Shown: piece after piece, positions 13,505 through 15,472 of the stretch | Position numbering within the stretch: the first letter of the stretch is position 1 | How the letters are laid out: each line of letters starts with the position of its first letter | NCBI GenBank assembly: GCA_021154515.1 | Contig: JAJKIL010000326.1 | Span: 1-15,472 of the forward strand | DNA from: Niastella sp. | GTDB taxonomy: Bacteria; Bacteroidota; Bacteroidia; Chitinophagales; Chitinophagaceae | Direction: 5' to 3' | Length of the DNA: 15,472 bases | Notes under the pieces: generated by a model | The model's input: only the letters and a program-made list of their open reading frames with translations | Databases searched by the model: none | What the model was told of the DNA's origin: nothing | Position numbers and translations under genes: made by a program

Positions 13505-15472
13505 ATGAAAATTAGCGATTGCTTTTTTTCTGTAAGGGCCTTTTTATGCTTACGGAAAATTAAACTGCTTATGAGACTATCCACGGTATTTGTTTTTCTG
13601 GCTTTACAGGTGTCGGCTAAAAACCATGCGCAGGAGACCATTAATCTTAAAGTGGTTAATGGAAGTATGCAGGAGATCTTCAAGAAAATTGAAGGTCAGA
13701 CTAAATTCAGGTTTTTTTACAGCAGCGACGACCTGCCCGCTAACCAGCGATTTACAATTGATCTCGACAATGCGGGGATCAACCAAACACTTTCTGCGCT
13801 GTTTAATGGCACCCATTTGAACTGGAAATTGATCCCCAGTTACAAGGTGGTGATCACACTTTCCAATCAACCATTTATTGCCAGCGCAAAATATAAAAGA
13901 GTTACCGGGGTGGTGCGTGCCGAGAGTGGCTCGCCCGTTATCGGGGCTTCCATAAAGGTAAAAAATACAACCAGGGGTACCAGCACCGATAATGAAGGCC
14001 ACTTTACCATTGAGGTGGCGGAAGGTGAAGTGCTTGAAATTTCCGCCATAAATTTTGACCCGGTAGAAATTACTATTGGGAATCAATCAGAGCTTTCGGT
14101 AAACTTAAAACTCAGTGACGCTGTTTTGGGCGATGTGGTAGTGGTTGGTTATGGCACCCGAAAACGCCAGGATGTTACCGGTGCGGTAGTGAAGGCTAAC
14201 TTACAGGTGCAGAAGCAATCGCCCAACTCGAATGTGATGTCGGCTTTAAGAGGAACCGTTCCGGGGCTTACTGTTGGGCAAACAACCACAGCAGGCAGCG
14301 ACCCCACACTGATGGTGCGCGGCCGGAACTCCATTTCCGGAACCACCGCTCCACTGATCGTACTGGACGGACTGATATACCGGGGAACGCTTACTTCCAT
14401 TAATCCTGCAGACATTCTAAGCATCGACCTGTTGAAAGATGCAAGCGCCGCTGCCGTATATGGCTCCCAGGCGTCGAACGGCGTTGTGCTTATTACTACA
14501 AAAAGCGGCGCCAGCGGGCTTGACAAAATAACGGTTGATTATACCGGTTCGTATTCCATTCAGGAAATGACCAAAAAAGAAATGAAGCCCATGACCGGTG
14601 CGCAGTATATCCAAAAACTGGGCGATTGGTATTTATCTGAAAGCCGGGACCCGAACGACCCCACCAAAATGAACCCTAACTGGGATCCCAGTACTAAACT
14701 GGCCGCCGTGGAAGCCGGCAATTATAAAAACGGCTATACGGCAGACTGGTGGAAGTTACTTACCAACTCGAGCCCACGCATCCAGAATCATTCCATTGGC
14801 GTCAGCGGCAGATCAAAGAAAACCAAATTTTATTTTGGTTACGGTTATTTTGATCAAAAGAACCTGGTCCTGAATGATAATTACAGAAGACACAGCATCC
14901 GGCTGAACATTGATACAAAGGTGCTGGACTGGCTGACCATCGGTGCGCAAACGGGCGTATCTATTAACGATTACAGTGGCGTATCTCCCACCTTTTCCGA
15001 TATCATGTACCTGAAGCCTTACACCCTGCCATTTGATCCTGCAACAGGCCAGATGCTCACCTATTATGCAAACACCACCACGCCAACGGCTATCGAGATC
15101 CTGAAAAGATCGCAGGATTTGGACAGGAACCTCAACTTCATTGGTAATGTATATGCCAGTGTAGACATCCCCCATGTAAAGGGACTAAATTACCGGGTGA
15201 ATTTCGGGAACAATTATATTTATTATAATAGGTTTAATTACAACGCGCCTACTGTTGAAGCAACGGCCTATAAAACCTATATGACCGATTACTTTCTAAC
15301 GATAGATAATATCCTGACCTATAAACGCGAGTTTGGCGTACATGGCGTAGATGTTACGTTGCTGTATGGTGCAGAAGTAAACAAGCATGATGGTTCCAGT
15401 ACATCGGCCTCTGGCATTCTGAACGGCGCCTTGTCATACAACAGATTGGCTGTGGGCGATGCATCGCGGTTG
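13505..15472 (+). CDS. SusC/RagA-family TonB-dependent receptor with STN signalling domain, N-terminal part (cut by window edge)
   Basis: From the ATG at 13505, 656 codons read open to the window edge; no stop is reached. The long N-terminus (about 1-42, with the hydrophobic 'LLMRLSTVFVFLALQVSA' at 21-38) is the usual extended signal region of STN-bearing SusC proteins; an ATG at 13571 is an alternative start. The STN domain follows at about 47-118 (SMQEIFKKIEGQTKFRFFYS at 54-73). Next are a carboxypeptidase-like beta-sandwich at about 132-203, the SusC hallmark DVVVVGYGTRKRQDVTGAV (210-228), a plug with MVRGRNSISG and PLIVLDG, then KDASAAAVYGSQASNGVVLI (311-330), and the start of the barrel. 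It should sit in the outer membrane, import a glycan or peptide with a SusD partner, and signal to the upstream FecR. The substrate cannot be inferred. Confidence 0.93.
   Translation, partial: MKISDCFFSVRAFLCLRKIKLLMRLSTVFVFLALQVSAKNHAQETINLKVVNGSMQEIFKKIEGQTKFRFFYSSDDLPANQRFTIDLDNAGINQTLSALFNGTHLNWKLIPSYKVVITLSNQPFIASAKYKRVTGVVRAESGSPVIGASIKVKNTTRGTSTDNEGHFTIEVAEGEVLEISAINFDPVEITIGNQSELSVNLKLSDAVLGDVVVVGYGTRKRQDVTGAVVKANLQVQKQSPNSNVMSALRGTVPGLTVGQTTTAGSDPTLMVRGRNSISGTTAPLIVLDGLIYRGTLTSINPADILSIDLLKDASAAAVYGSQASNGVVLITTKSGASGLDKITVDYTGSYSIQEMTKKEMKPMTGAQYIQKLGDWYLSESRDPNDPTKMNPNWDPSTKLAAVEAGNYKNGYTADWWKLLTNSSPRIQNHSIGVSGRSKKTKFYFGYGYFDQKNLVLNDNYRRHSIRLNIDTKVLDWLTIGAQTGVSINDYSGVSPTFSDIMYLKPYTLPFDPATGQMLTYYANTTTPTAIEILKRSQDLDRNLNFIGNVYASVDIPHVKGLNYRVNFGNNYIYYNRFNYNAPTVEATAYKTYMTDYFLTIDNILTYKREFGVHGVDVTLLYGAEVNKHDGSSTSASGILNGALSYNRLAVGDASRL

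Noticed and set aside
13604..14086. 160-codon minus-strand open frame inside the SusC-like gene
   Set aside because: It is antisense to the STN and carboxypeptidase-like domains of the receptor, which are well supported; it has no family signature of its own.

Overview
The window reads as chromosomal DNA of a Bacteroidota bacterium, most likely from the Chitinophagaceae or a close relative. This is inferred from gene content: a SusC/RagA-type TonB-dependent receptor with an STN domain, an ECF sigma factor plus FecR/DUF4974 anti-sigma factor, an OMP_b-brl_3-type outer-membrane barrel, a DUF4230 protein, a DUF3500 lipoprotein and a DUF2085 protein. Shine-Dalgarno sequences are mostly weak or absent, as expected in that phylum. 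I see no rRNA, tRNA, CRISPR array, insertion sequence or phage gene.

Layout. (1) 1-1184, minus strand: the first 112 codons of a secreted S41-type peptidase, cut by the window edge, with a secreted alpha/beta hydrolase upstream of it. (2) 1388-2002, plus: a membrane-anchored DUF4230 protein. (3) 2186-4732, plus: an AraC-family regulator, then a zinc-free NADP-dependent MDR oxidoreductase and a SnoaL-like protein. This group ends in a clear intrinsic terminator, and GTAG/CTAC dyads lie upstream of both the regulator and the oxidoreductase. (4) 4791-7107, minus: a DUF3500 lipoprotein followed closely by a HupE/UreJ-type membrane protein, probably one operon. (5) 7318-7995, plus: a peptidase S51-like protein. 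It faces (6) 8226-8790, minus: DUF2085 plus a 74-residue two-helix membrane protein. A long bidirectional terminator hairpin separates (5) from (6). (7) 9042-11429, minus: a TonB-dependent-receptor-like outer-membrane barrel. (8) 11733 to the window end, plus and divergent from (7): ECF sigma factor, FecR anti-sigma factor and an STN-containing SusC-like receptor that runs off the edge.

How the genes work together. Block 8 is a typical trans-envelope signalling and nutrient-uptake locus. Substrate at the SusC-like receptor is expected to be signalled through its periplasmic STN domain to FecR, which releases the sigma factor to transcribe the locus. A SusD partner and degradative enzymes would be expected past the right edge. 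Block 3 looks like a regulator controlling a small redox/electrophile-response operon. Block 4 pairs a His-rich surface or periplasmic lipoprotein of unknown function with a putative metal-transport membrane protein. It is the most interesting functional hypothesis here, but DUF3500 is already a named family, so only the mechanism would be new. I found no convincingly novel multi-gene defence or mobile system.
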